From: Mordavella massiliensis
GTDB taxonomy: Bacteria > Bacillota > Clostridia > Lachnospirales > Lachnospiraceae
Length of the DNA stretch: 64,000 nucleotides
Assembly: GCF_016901695.1 (NCBI RefSeq)
Contig: NZ_JACJKS010000010.1
Coordinates: forward strand, 1-64,000
Direction: 5' to 3'
Part shown: piece after piece, positions 1 through 8,277 of the stretch
Layout: each line of letters begins with the position of its first letter
Numbering within the stretch: the first letter of the stretch is position 1
Notes under the pieces: generated by a model
The model's input: the letters and a program-made list of their open reading frames with translations, nothing else
Told to the model about the DNA's origin: nothing
The model's database searches: none
Translations under genes and position numbers: made by a program

Positions 1-55
1 CTAATTATACCACGGATTACGGGCTCTTCGGGGCCTGTTTTCTGTTTTTAGGTAT

Positions 56-106
56 AAAAAGTGGAGCTGTTGCTCCAGTAGATTATCTATCTACTTTTGC
101 AACAGC
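56..106 (-). terminator. Terminator-like nested hairpin after the Rpn-like pseudogene
   Basis: On the minus strand the stem GGAGC/GCTCC (63-67 and 72-76, loop 68-71) is followed by AC and five T (60-56), as in an intrinsic terminator. A larger dyad encloses it: GCTGTTGC at 66-73 pairs with GCAACAGC at 99-106, and AGTAGAT (77-83) with ATCTACT (89-95). The outer dyad could alternatively be one end of a mobile element cut by the window edge. Confidence 0.5.
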
Positions 107-144
107 CCCAAAATATTGTTTCAAATATACATGCAGACCGTCTA

Positions 145-1084
145 TTACGGTTTCTTCACTTCCCTTGTCTCTTTTTTGGCAAGGGCTACATAGATTTGGT
201 CTGCGTCATAGTCCGGGGCAAACCGGCGGGCCGTCTCACAGATAAGACTTATCTTTTCCTCCGGCTCTTCAAGCTCTTCCGCTATGACTGATACTGCCTT
301 GTTTTTCCTGATCTTCTTGCAGACCAGTGATATAAGCTTTGTCTCCTCCCCCTGCTCCTTCCCCTTTTCTTTTCCTCTCTCCTCTGACTCCTGCAGCTCA
401 TCTGCAAACAACTCTCTCAACGCCTCGCACATTTCCTTCTCCTCCTTCATCCTGTCCCAGTTGGCACGCACGATCAAATCCATGGCCGCCTGGTACCACT
501 TTGAATGTCTGTGCCGCTCGTATCTCTCCATCAGGTCCTGCAGCTCGCGGCCCTCCTCCAAGTCTCCCCTTAGGTGCTGCAGCCAGTAGTTGTCTCTCTC
601 CGACAGCTCCCTTGTGACCAGGAGCTGCATCGCAAGGGCATCTCCCTCAAGATAGTAAATTCCGTCACCCTGCCTGCTGACCCGCATCCCCCTCGTCTTC
701 TTCAGGTGCTCAAGCAGCTTCCTGGGGTAGCGCATACACACGAATGTCAGAGTGATCTCCTCCGGATCCACCTCCATCACCCGGTCCGTGTCCGACTGAT
801 ACAGGCAGGCGTAGGCATACACCTTGTAAAAATCATTGATGCTCAGATAGTCCTCCGGGGGATTTGTACTCAATGATATTGTAGCTCTTGAATATCCTTC
901 CGATATTCTTCTCTAGCCGGATGCCTTTCTCCTTTTTCACGACAAGCACATCCATCTGCAGGGGCTCCTTTGTGAGCTGACGCTCATCCACGATCTCCAG
1001 CAGCTCAAGCTCCTTTTCCAGTTCGATCCGCAGCACCGCGCCGAACGCCGGATGCCAGGACAGTCTTCTCTTCTCCTGCTCCAT
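145..1084 (-). pseudogene. Rpn-like PD-(D/E)XK nuclease-family protein, frameshifted
   Basis: Two overlapping minus-strand frames form one protein of about 310 residues. The first frame, starting at 1084 after a good GGAGGAG ribosome-binding site, opens MEQEKRRLSWHPAF and carries IDV/MDV- and EYKSP-type residues, typical of a PD-(D/E)XK nuclease core. The second frame continues with EDYLSINDFYKVYAYACLY. They join at a run of five G on the plus strand (857-861); removing one base restores EYKSPEDYLS. The C-terminal third has a charged KGKEKGKEQGEE stretch and a helical tail. Families of this type are very common in Lachnospiraceae and are often mislabelled; they are related to Rpn/transposase-like nucleases. 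The single-base insertion could be a real mutation, phase variation in a homopolymer or a sequencing error. Confidence 0.7.
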
Positions 1085-1287
1085 CCCTCTCCTCCTTGTC
1101 AGTATAATACAGTTTCTTCCCTCCGTGCAACTTTTACATAAATTTTTCATCATTTCCGGGTAATCCGGCAGATATGCCCGATACGTCAGATATGAATGGG
1201 AACCGCTTTTGAACGATGCGGTTCAAGAAATGTTTCCTCAAAAAAGAAGATACTCCAAGCTTACATCAGCTTATGTCTTCTGTCAAC

Positions 1288-1343
1288 AAAAAACAGCGCA
1301 GCTGCACGCCTTTCCTCTATTTAGGCACGCATCCTGCGCTGTT
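1288..1343 (-). terminator. Intrinsic terminator of the sucrose operon
   Basis: Minus-strand hairpin AACAGCGCAG/CTGCGCTGTT (1343-1334 and 1301-1292) with an inner GCGTGCCT/AGGCGTGC stem, followed by six T (1293-1288). It lies 24 bp beyond the fructokinase stop codon. Confidence 0.85.
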
Positions 1344-1366
1344 CTTATTTCATTTTAAGTCCGGTC

Positions 1367-2332
1367 TTATCTCTCCCGGATAACCTTCTCGATCTCCTCT
1401 TTCTCCGGCATAACCTTCAGGGCTCCCTTTCTCGTGGTGATGATGGAAGCGCCCGCGTTGGCAAAGGTGAGCATCTCCTTTAAGTTCTCCTCTGTCAGAT
1501 CCTCCAAGCCGTGCTCCAGGATGTAGTTCAGGGTGCAGGCCTCAAAGGTGTCCCCCGCTCCTGTCGTCTCGATGGTGTCCTCCCTCACAAAGGGGGCCGC
1601 CTCCACGATCAGATCCCGGTAGTAAGCCCGGCTTCCCTCTTTCCCGAGCGTCACGCAGATGAGGGGAATGTCAAACTGCTCCCGCAGCATCTCCACACCT
1701 TTATTGTAGTCTGTCGTTCCGGTCATGAACTCCATCTCGTTGTCCGAGATCTTCAGGATGTCACACTTGGACATGCCGTACAGGATCTCCTCTTTCGCCT
1801 GGTCCAGGCTTTCCCAAAGGGGCTCCCGCAGGTTCGGGTCAAAGGAGACGAGAAGGCCGTTCTCCTTCGCCACGTCAATAGCATAGCGTGTGGCCTCCCT
1901 CACGCCTGCATGGGTGGAGGAAAGAGTTCCAAAGTGGAAGATCCTTGCGTTTTTGATGATTTCCGGGTCAACCTCCTCCTTGGTCAGCATCATGTCAGCG
2001 CCCGGATTCCGATAGAAGGAAAATTCCCTGTCCCCGTCCGGAAATGTGTGCACAAATGCCAGTGTCGTGTGTACCTGTTCATCCATGGCAAGGCCGGACA
2101 CGTCCGTACCGCTTTCCTCCACCACTTCCTTCAGCATCTTTCCGAACTGGTCATTTCCTACCTTGCCGATAAAGGCTGTCTTTTTCCCCAGCCTGTTCAG
2201 CATGGCCAGCACGTTGCAGGGAGCTCCGCCGGGATTCGCCTCCAGCAGAGGGTTGCCCTGGCCGCTCAGGCCATTCTCTGTAAAGTCGATCAAAAGTTCT
2301 CCGAGCGCCACCACATCGTATTGTTTATCCAT
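1367..2332 (-). CDS. scrK: Fructokinase (PfkB family)
   Basis: ATP-dependent phosphorylation of free fructose to fructose-6-phosphate in the cytoplasm. The 321-residue protein shows the PfkB/ribokinase pattern: N-terminal VALGELLIDF, a GGAPCNVLAMLNRLG substrate-binding motif, and the C-terminal GAGDTFEA signature with the catalytic Asp in GAGD. I chose the ATG at 2332 because a GGAGGAG ribosome-binding site sits 8 bp upstream; an ATG seven codons earlier lies on top of that site. It is the last gene of the operon and uses the fructose released by the GH32 enzyme upstream. Other PfkB sugars are possible, but the context makes fructose by far the likeliest. Confidence 0.9.
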   Translation of the reverse strand: MDKQYDVVALGELLIDFTENGLSGQGNPLLEANPGGAPCNVLAMLNRLGKKTAFIGKVGNDQFGKMLKEVVEESGTDVSGLAMDEQVHTTLAFVHTFPDGDREFSFYRNPGADMMLTKEEVDPEIIKNARIFHFGTLSSTHAGVREATRYAIDVAKENGLLVSFDPNLREPLWESLDQAKEEILYGMSKCDILKISDNEMEFMTGTTDYNKGVEMLREQFDIPLICVTLGKEGSRAYYRDLIVEAAPFVREDTIETTGAGDTFEACTLNYILEHGLEDLTEENLKEMLTFANAGASIITTRKGALKVMPEKEEIEKVIRER

Positions 2333-2466
2333 CTGTGTCTCTCCTCCTCGCATGTTTTGCTCTAAATATCATATAACATTTCCCGCCATATTTCCATACT
2401 TTTCGTACTCTTCAAAACAGCAGCTTAAAAATGGCCGGGACGACCTCTTTTCCTCATGCAAGGATG

Positions 2467-3798
2467 TCAGCTCTGTGCGCTGAAAATGTGTATCCTCCTC
2501 TCTTTCCCCTCACCGCTGTACCCTACCTGGTCCTCCAGGCCGTACACAGCGTTGGTGATCACGTACTCTCCGTCGTTCACGAAGACCTCAACCAGGTTCT
2601 TGTCCACCACCACGTCCAGGTGGAAGCCCCCTTTCAGGGCCGGCGTCTCCGAGCGGATGTGGGCTCCCGGGAAGGAGGGGAACACGGCGCTCCGGTCCGT
2701 GCAGATGCAATCGCCCTCCCGGCGGATGACAAATCCGCCCACATCAAGCTCTTCCCCATCCTCCAGGTCAAGGGACACCAGATAGCCATCCGCCGCCCGC
2801 TGGGAGCCTGCCGGGATTTCCTCCGAGTAGGCAGCACGCACGTTGGGGTGCATGCGGAAGAAAATGTGGCCCTCCTTCATCTCTACAACCCTGGGGGTGG
2901 AGAACATGCCGATCCAGCCCTCGTCTGTGACCTTGGGCATCCTGACCCAGGCGGAGAGGACGCGCCTTCCCTCCCTGTCCATCGTTGTCTGGGGCGCATA
3001 CAGGTCCAGGCCGTAGTCCAGGAACTGATACGTATCCGGTATCTCCATCCGACAGGAGGACTGGTCAAACTCCACATGAAAGCAGATAGACTGGTTTTTC
3101 TCCTTCTCCCCGTTCTTAAGGAAGCCCATGGCGGAGAGGATCAGCACCTTGCCGCCCTCTGTCTCAAAGTAGTCCGGGCACTCCCACATCCAGCCAAACT
3201 CGGGGCCCTTGAAAGCCTTGTCCACGTAGGTCCAGGTGTGGAGGTCATCGCTCCTGTAGAAGAGCACCTCCCCGTACTTCTCCTCCACAGTGCTCCCAAG
3301 GACGAGATACCAGTGGTCCCCGCTCTTCCAGACCTTGGGGTCCCTCGTGTGGGTCCGGTCCCCGATGGCCGGGTCCGTGATAGGCGGGATGATCACCTTT
3401 TTCCCGTTCTCATTGTCAAAGTGAAAGCCGTCCTCAGAGGAGATCATAAGCTGTGCAGACTCGAACTGCTCATCCAGACAGGTGTGCGGATCCTCCGGGT
3501 TCACCACCTCGTAGCGGACGCCCGTGTAGATCAGGTACAGTTTCCCGTCCTTCTCCACCGCGCTGCCGGAGAAGCACCCGTTCCGGTCCTCCCGCACAGT
3601 CGGATAGAGGGCCAGCTTTCTGTGCTCCCAGTTCACCAGGTCCCGGCTCACCGCATGACCCCAGTGCATGGTCCCCCAGCGGGGTTCAAAAGGAAAATAC
3701 TGGTAAAACAGATGGTAGTATCCCTTGTAGTATATAAAGCCGTTCGGATCATTGATCCAGTTGTCCGGCGCTTTTAAATGTAGTCTCTGCGTCTTCAT
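2467..3798 (-). CDS. scrB: Intracellular GH32 sucrose/fructan hydrolase
   Basis: Glycoside hydrolase family 32 enzyme of 443 residues without a signal peptide, so cytoplasmic. The three GH32 motifs are present: WINDPNG (residues 14-20, nucleophile Asp17), RDP (152-154, transition-state Asp) and ECPD (206-209, acid/base Glu206). A C-terminal beta-sandwich of about 140 residues completes the fold. It would cleave imported sucrose, or short fructo-oligosaccharides, to glucose or glucosyl residues and fructose. Import here is by an ABC system rather than a PTS, so the substrate arrives unphosphorylated; beta-fructofuranosidase is therefore a better description than sucrose-6-phosphate hydrolase. 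The 113-bp gap to the kinase shows no clear promoter. Confidence 0.92.
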   Translation of the reverse strand: MKTQRLHLKAPDNWINDPNGFIYYKGYYHLFYQYFPFEPRWGTMHWGHAVSRDLVNWEHRKLALYPTVREDRNGCFSGSAVEKDGKLYLIYTGVRYEVVNPEDPHTCLDEQFESAQLMISSEDGFHFDNENGKKVIIPPITDPAIGDRTHTRDPKVWKSGDHWYLVLGSTVEEKYGEVLFYRSDDLHTWTYVDKAFKGPEFGWMWECPDYFETEGGKVLILSAMGFLKNGEKEKNQSICFHVEFDQSSCRMEIPDTYQFLDYGLDLYAPQTTMDREGRRVLSAWVRMPKVTDEGWIGMFSTPRVVEMKEGHIFFRMHPNVRAAYSEEIPAGSQRAADGYLVSLDLEDGEELDVGGFVIRREGDCICTDRSAVFPSFPGAHIRSETPALKGGFHLDVVVDKNLVEVFVNDGEYVITNAVYGLEDQVGYSGEGKERRIHIFSAQS

Positions 3799-3851
3799 AC
3801 TGCCTCCGTAATGCTCATCATAGTAATTCCTGTTCCGTCTGCTGCAGACTC

Positions 3852-4955
3852 CTACTGCAGTTCCGTATAGTTGACCCCCGTCTCCCTGTCAAAGAAATGC
3901 ATCTTTGAGGGCATGAACACGAAGTCCACCTTGTCGCCGATCTGGCTCACCTCGTACTTGGATACCCTGGCGACAGCCTGGGTCCCTCCAAAGCTGAAAT
4001 ACAGGTTGTTCTCATTTCCCATGACTTCTGTGTCCGTGATCACCGCATGGAGATGGTTCTCATCATTGATGTCCATATTCTGGGCATCCATCTTGATGTC
4101 TTCGCCCCGGATGCCGAGGATCATATCGCCGCTGCGGCCGGCAAGCTTCTTCACCATGCCGTCGGAGAGGGTGATCTGGTTGCCGTCGCTGAAGTATACT
4201 CTGCCGTCCTCCACCTTTACATCAAAGAAATTCATCTGCGGGGAACCGATAAATCCCGCCACAAACTGGTTGACCGGGTGATCGTAGAGTTCCATGGGCC
4301 TGCCCACCTGCTGGATCACGCCCTCTTTCATGATGACGATCCGGTCCGCCATGGTCATGGCCTCCACCTGGTCGTGCGTGACATAGATGGTGGTTGCTCC
4401 CAGCTCCCGGTGCAGTTTGCTGATCTCCGTGCGCATGCTGACGCGGAGCTTTGCGTCCAGGTTGGAGAGGGGCTCGTCCATGAGGAACAGCTTCTGGTTC
4501 TTCACGATGGCGCGCCCCAGCGCCACCCTCTGGCGCTGGCCGCCGGAGAGGTTCTTCGGCTTGCGGTAGCGGTACTCCTCCAGGCCCAGGATATCGATGG
4601 CCCAGTCCACCTTCTTCCTGATCTCATCTGCGGGCAGCTTCATATTCTTCAGGCCGTAGCCGATGTTTTTCTCAACTGTCATATGGGGATACAGGGCGTA
4701 ATTCTGGAACACCATGGCGATGCCTCTGTCCCTGGGTGCCATCTCGTTGACCTTCTTCCCATCTATGTAGAGCTCACCCCCGGTGATCTCCTCAAACCCC
4801 GCGATCATGCGCAGGGTTGTGGATTTGCCGCAGCCGGAGGGTCCGACAAAGGCAATGAACTCTTTCTCTTCGATCTCCAGATTTACGTTGTCGACTGTGT
4901 TTTTCTCTGAACCGGGATACCTTTTACATATATTTTTAAATTCTATAAAACTCAT
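3852..4955 (-). CDS. Carbohydrate ABC transporter ATPase (MsmX/UgpC type)
   Basis: ATPase of 367 residues that powers a CUT1-type sugar importer. Visible: Walker A GPSGCGKST (38-46), Q-loop Gln84, signature LSGGQ (136-140), Walker B LFLMDE (156-161), H-loop His194, and a C-terminal TOBE-like regulatory region from about residue 240, as in MsmX, UgpC and MalK. It starts 4 bp after the stop of the permease gene upstream, so it is translated from the same operon mRNA. In many Firmicutes one MsmX-type ATPase serves several importers. Here the gene sits within the operon, which suggests a dedicated partner, but sharing cannot be excluded. Confidence 0.93.
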   Translation of the reverse strand: MSFIEFKNICKRYPGSEKNTVDNVNLEIEEKEFIAFVGPSGCGKSTTLRMIAGFEEITGGELYIDGKKVNEMAPRDRGIAMVFQNYALYPHMTVEKNIGYGLKNMKLPADEIRKKVDWAIDILGLEEYRYRKPKNLSGGQRQRVALGRAIVKNQKLFLMDEPLSNLDAKLRVSMRTEISKLHRELGATTIYVTHDQVEAMTMADRIVIMKEGVIQQVGRPMELYDHPVNQFVAGFIGSPQMNFFDVKVEDGRVYFSDGNQITLSDGMVKKLAGRSGDMILGIRGEDIKMDAQNMDINDENHLHAVITDTEVMGNENNLYFSFGGTQAVARVSKYEVSQIGDKVDFVFMPSKMHFFDRETGVNYTELQ

Positions 4956-4959
4956 CTTC

Positions 4960-5811
4960 TTATCCTTCCTTTGAACCTGTTGATGTCACACCTTCCACGA
5001 TCTGCTTGGAGAACAGGGAGTAGATGATGATGACGGGGATAGTTACAAGTGTGATGACTGCAAGGGTCTGACCCATTGTCGTGTTTTCATTGGATGTGAT
5101 GGAGTTGAGGCCGATCTGCGCTGTCAGAAGATCGCTGGATGTAAATACCAGTGACGGCCAGAGGTAATCGTTCCACACATTCAGGAATGTAAATACGCTG
5201 ACGGTCGCCACGACGGTCTTGGACATCGGAAGGACCATGGTGAAGAAGTATTTCACAGGTCCGCAGAAGTCCAGCTGCGCCGCCTCGTACACATCGTCCG
5301 GGAGGCTTACGAACACCTGCCGGAACAGGAAAATATTAAATGGATTCACGATGGCCGGCAGGATATAGCCGAGGATCGTGTTCAAAAGCCCCGCTTTGGC
5401 AATGATCAGGAAGTGGATGGTGATGACCGTCTCTGTGGGCACGATCAGCAGCATCATGATGATCAAAAGCCACTGCTCCCGGAAGGGGAAGTTGATCTTC
5501 GCCAGGGCGTACCCTGCAAGTCCGTTCACGATGATGCCAAGGACGATCAGGATCGCCGCGTAGAGGAGCGTATTGCCCATGTACCGCAGGAAGCTCGTGT
5601 TGGTGATGATCTCGATATAGTTGTCAAAGAAATTTCCGTCCGGCGCCGGCGGGATGAAGGCCGCCACCGAGTTCATGTCCGCCGTGATGGCCGCATCCGG
5701 CTTGAAGGAGTTGGCCAGCATCCAGATCACAGGGAAGAGGAAGAACACGGACAGCACCAGCAGCACGGCCACCAGGATCCAGTTAATTCGCTTTTGCTTT
5801 TTTGATACCAT
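4960..5811 (-). CDS. Sugar ABC transporter permease (MalG-like)
   Basis: Inner-membrane permease of 283 residues with six predicted membrane segments, the first at about residues 10-32 (ILVAVLLVLSVFFLFPVIWML). The cytoplasmic loop EAAQLDFCGPVKYFFTMVLP matches the EAA motif that docks with the ATPase. The first 29 bp overlap the end of the other permease gene, which points to translational coupling. It forms the import channel as a heterodimer with the upstream permease. Specificity would come from the lipoprotein, so sucrose or fructo-oligosaccharide is inferred from the hydrolase and kinase. Confidence 0.92.
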   Translation of the reverse strand: MVSKKQKRINWILVAVLLVLSVFFLFPVIWMLANSFKPDAAITADMNSVAAFIPPAPDGNFFDNYIEIITNTSFLRYMGNTLLYAAILIVLGIIVNGLAGYALAKINFPFREQWLLIIMMLLIVPTETVITIHFLIIAKAGLLNTILGYILPAIVNPFNIFLFRQVFVSLPDDVYEAAQLDFCGPVKYFFTMVLPMSKTVVATVSVFTFLNVWNDYLWPSLVFTSSDLLTAQIGLNSITSNENTTMGQTLAVITLVTIPVIIIYSLFSKQIVEGVTSTGSKEG

Positions 5812-6682
5812 GCTTCTTTCCCTCCTTGTCTTTCGTCAGAACATTCTGGATGATCGTAAGAATGACGACAAATACTGTAAATACAATGGCCATGGTGGAA
5901 GCAAGTCCCATCTCCCAGTTGACCGTACCTGTCTCGTAAATATCGTACACGATCGTGTAGGTGGAGTGGTCCGGTCCGCCGCCGGTCATGACCATGGGCT
6001 GCACCAGCATGCGGAACGCGCCGATGGTGACCGTGATAAACACGAACACACACAGGGGCTTCAGTTCCGGCAGGGTGATATCCTTGAACTGCTGCCAGCT
6101 GCTGGCGTGGTCCATCTCCGCCGCCTCATAGAGGGCCGGGTTGATGTTCTGCAGGCCGCCCAGGAAGATGATCATCTGGTAGCCTACGCCCTGCCATACG
6201 CTCATGACGGCGATGGAGGGAAGCGCCTGGCTGGCATTGTGGATAAAGGGCTGGGCGTCGATGCCGAAGTTCGCCAGCAGCGTATTTAAGATGCCCTCCG
6301 GGCTGTAGATCTGCATCCACAGGGTGGAGACAACTGCCAGGGACATGACCACCGGCACGAAGAAGGCCACCTTGAAGTACTTCTTGCAGTGCGCCGCCTT
6401 GTTGATGGCCAGCGCCAGCACAAGGGCGCCGATGCACTGGCAGGGCACGATGATGATGACAAATTTGACTGTGTTCAAAAATGACTGTACAAAAAGTTCG
6501 TCTTTAAAAATATTCAGGTAGTTTTCCAGTCCCACAAAGTGGGTCAGCTCCGGATTCAGCGCGAAGTAGTCCGTAAAGCTGAACACGAGCGTGAGCACCA
6601 TCGGCAGAAAGAGAAAGATGGTGAGCAGCACAAGCGCAGGCCCGAAAAACGCCATTCCCATGATTGAATTCTTCTTTTTCAT
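5783..6682 (-). CDS. Sugar ABC transporter permease (MalF-like)
   Basis: Permease of 299 residues with a short basic N terminus, a first membrane helix at about residues 10-32 and the EAA motif EAAEMDHASSWQQFKDITLP near residues 185-205. It belongs to the CUT1 MalF/UgpA family and pairs with the MalG-like subunit. It begins 3 bp after the lipoprotein stop codon and overlaps the next permease by 29 bp, so the three transport genes are tightly linked. Confidence 0.92.
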   Translation of the reverse strand: MKKKNSIMGMAFFGPALVLLTIFLFLPMVLTLVFSFTDYFALNPELTHFVGLENYLNIFKDELFVQSFLNTVKFVIIIVPCQCIGALVLALAINKAAHCKKYFKVAFFVPVVMSLAVVSTLWMQIYSPEGILNTLLANFGIDAQPFIHNASQALPSIAVMSVWQGVGYQMIIFLGGLQNINPALYEAAEMDHASSWQQFKDITLPELKPLCVFVFITVTIGAFRMLVQPMVMTGGGPDHSTYTIVYDIYETGTVNWEMGLASTMAIVFTVFVVILTIIQNVLTKDKEGKKHGIKKAKAN

Positions 6683-6685
6683 CCT

Positions 6686-8008
6686 TTACTCCCTTACATA
6701 TCGTTCCAGTTTCTGATCGATCCGTTCCACCTGCTTGTCCAGCTCTGTCTGCGCATCCTTGCCGCCCAGCGCCACGCTCTCCAGCACTTCCTGGAAGGAG
6801 GTGCTCACCTGGGGGTACACCGGCGTCTTCGGTCTCGGATGGCCGTAATTTGTAAGCTGCTCGTACAGGGCATTGTAGTTCTCATCGGTCTGGAACACAT
6901 CAATGTTTTCAAATGCTTCATAGGTGGACGGGAAGTTCTTTGTCATCTCCCAGATGCGGATCCCGCTGTCCACGCCGCTCATCCACTTGACAAGCTCTGT
7001 GGCCGCCCCGATATCCTCCGTTTCGGATGAAGCCGCGAAAGCCCAGGATCCGGTCGGCGTGTAGGTGCCGCCGTCCCAGTCGTCGCTCACAACGTAGGGG
7101 GCGACTCCCAGATTGAGATCCGGATAACTTGTGTAGACTGTGTTGACCTCCCAGGCCCCGTCGAACTTGAAGGCCGCTCTCCCGCTCTCGAAGAGGTGGT
7201 CGATGGGCGCTTCAGACATGTAGCCGTTCTCAACGATCGTGCGGAAGTAGTCCATGGCCGCGGCCGTCGTCTCCGAATTGAAGTATCCGTCTACTTCCAG
7301 GCCGTCGTCGCTGACCAGCTCCCCGCCGCCGGACCAGACAAAGGGCGCATAGTAATAGATGCTCGTCTCGCCCACCGGGAAGGTCATATCCAGGGGATAG
7401 CCGTCCTTTTTATCCATCAGGGGCTTCAGATCCTCCAGGATATCCAGGAACTCGGACCAGGTCCAGGGGTGGTCCGCATCCGGGATCTCAATGCCCGCCT
7501 CCTCAATGATATCCTTGTTGTAGTAGAAGCCCACGCTGGACTCCATCACGCCCAGGGCGTACAGGTCGTCATTCACGGTCCCCTGCTCAATGATGGAGGG
7601 AAGATAGGCGCCCTCTTCCTCCTCCGTCAGATCTGCCAGGGGCTGGATGATGCCGTTGGCCGCATAGGCGGAGATGTTCGGTCCGTCCACAGTCAGGACG
7701 TCCGGCAGGCCTCCTGCCATGACGGAGGCGTTCACCTTGTCGGAATACCCGCCGCCGCTGTCGTTTCTTGGTACAAACTCGATGTCTGCAAAATACTGTC
7801 CGTCAAAGGCTTCGTTGAAGCTCTCCACCGACTCCCTGTAGGCCTGGCCTTCCTCTGTGTCCTCGATGGAGTGGACCCAGATGGAGAGGTACTCCTCCCC
7901 CTCGTCATAACCAGCCACTTCCCCGGGCTCCGGATCCTTCTGCTGACAGCCTGTGAGGCAGGCCGCCGCCAGGACCGCTGCGCCCAGGCAAAGCCTCCAT
8001 TTCTTCAT
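6686..8008 (-). CDS. Extracellular sugar-binding lipoprotein
   Basis: Solute-binding protein of 440 residues and first gene of the operon. The signal peptide ends in the lipobox LTGC with acylated Cys21. The mature protein has the family 1 sugar-binding fold: FVPRNDSGGGYSDKVNASVMAGGLPDV is the usual ligand-cleft region, and TPTGSWAFAASS lies in the second lobe. It captures sugar outside the cell and delivers it to the permease pair. A strong ribosome-binding site (AAAGGAGGAG) precedes the ATG. The sugar is inferred to be sucrose or a short fructo-oligosaccharide from the downstream enzymes. Confidence 0.92.
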   Translation of the reverse strand: MKKWRLCLGAAVLAAACLTGCQQKDPEPGEVAGYDEGEEYLSIWVHSIEDTEEGQAYRESVESFNEAFDGQYFADIEFVPRNDSGGGYSDKVNASVMAGGLPDVLTVDGPNISAYAANGIIQPLADLTEEEEGAYLPSIIEQGTVNDDLYALGVMESSVGFYYNKDIIEEAGIEIPDADHPWTWSEFLDILEDLKPLMDKKDGYPLDMTFPVGETSIYYYAPFVWSGGGELVSDDGLEVDGYFNSETTAAAMDYFRTIVENGYMSEAPIDHLFESGRAAFKFDGAWEVNTVYTSYPDLNLGVAPYVVSDDWDGGTYTPTGSWAFAASSETEDIGAATELVKWMSGVDSGIRIWEMTKNFPSTYEAFENIDVFQTDENYNALYEQLTNYGHPRPKTPVYPQVSTSFQEVLESVALGGKDAQTELDKQVERIDQKLERYVRE

Positions 8009-8041
8009 TCCATCTCCTCCTTTTATCTTTTACTTCCTTGA

Positions 8042-8115
8042 GTAACCGTTACAGTTACCGGTTAAGTAACCGGTTCCTTTAATGCAATCATAGTACGCGG
8101 ATGTGAAAATGTCAA
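8042..8115 (-). promoter_or_regulatory. Sucrose operon promoter with three phased operator cores
   Basis: Minus-strand promoter: -35 TTGACA (8115-8110), 17-bp spacer, -10 TATGAT (8092-8087). Just downstream of the predicted start lie three related cores: ACCGGT at 8069-8074, ACCGGT at 8057-8062 and ACCGTT at 8045-8050, with centres exactly 12 bp apart. Their position downstream of the -10 box fits repression by the neighbouring LacI protein. Confidence 0.8.
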
Positions 8116-8187
8116 TGAAAAATGCGTTCTCCACTCACTTTCGTCATTTGTCCCATTTTCCGTCCCCTCTTTTTGTACAGCTTATAC

Positions 8188-8245
8188 AAAACCGGTTTTG
8201 TTACCGGTTACTTTATTGATTTCCCGCACCTCTCTCTGGTATACT
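8188..8245 (+). promoter_or_regulatory. LacI-gene promoter with paired operator cores
   Basis: Plus-strand promoter for the regulator: -35 TTGATT (8216-8221), 18-bp spacer, extended -10 TGG-TATACT (8237-8245). Immediately upstream are two ACCGGT cores (8191-8196, inside the palindrome AAAACCGGTTTT, and 8203-8208) whose centres are again 12 bp apart. This suggests autoregulation and possible looping to the cluster about 130 bp away. Confidence 0.75.
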
Positions 8246-8277
8246 AAAGACAATGTGATAAAGGAGGCGGATTCCGT

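Noticed and set aside
8101-8187. Additional operator between the two ACCGGT clusters
   Set aside because: No ACCGGT-like core was found in this stretch.
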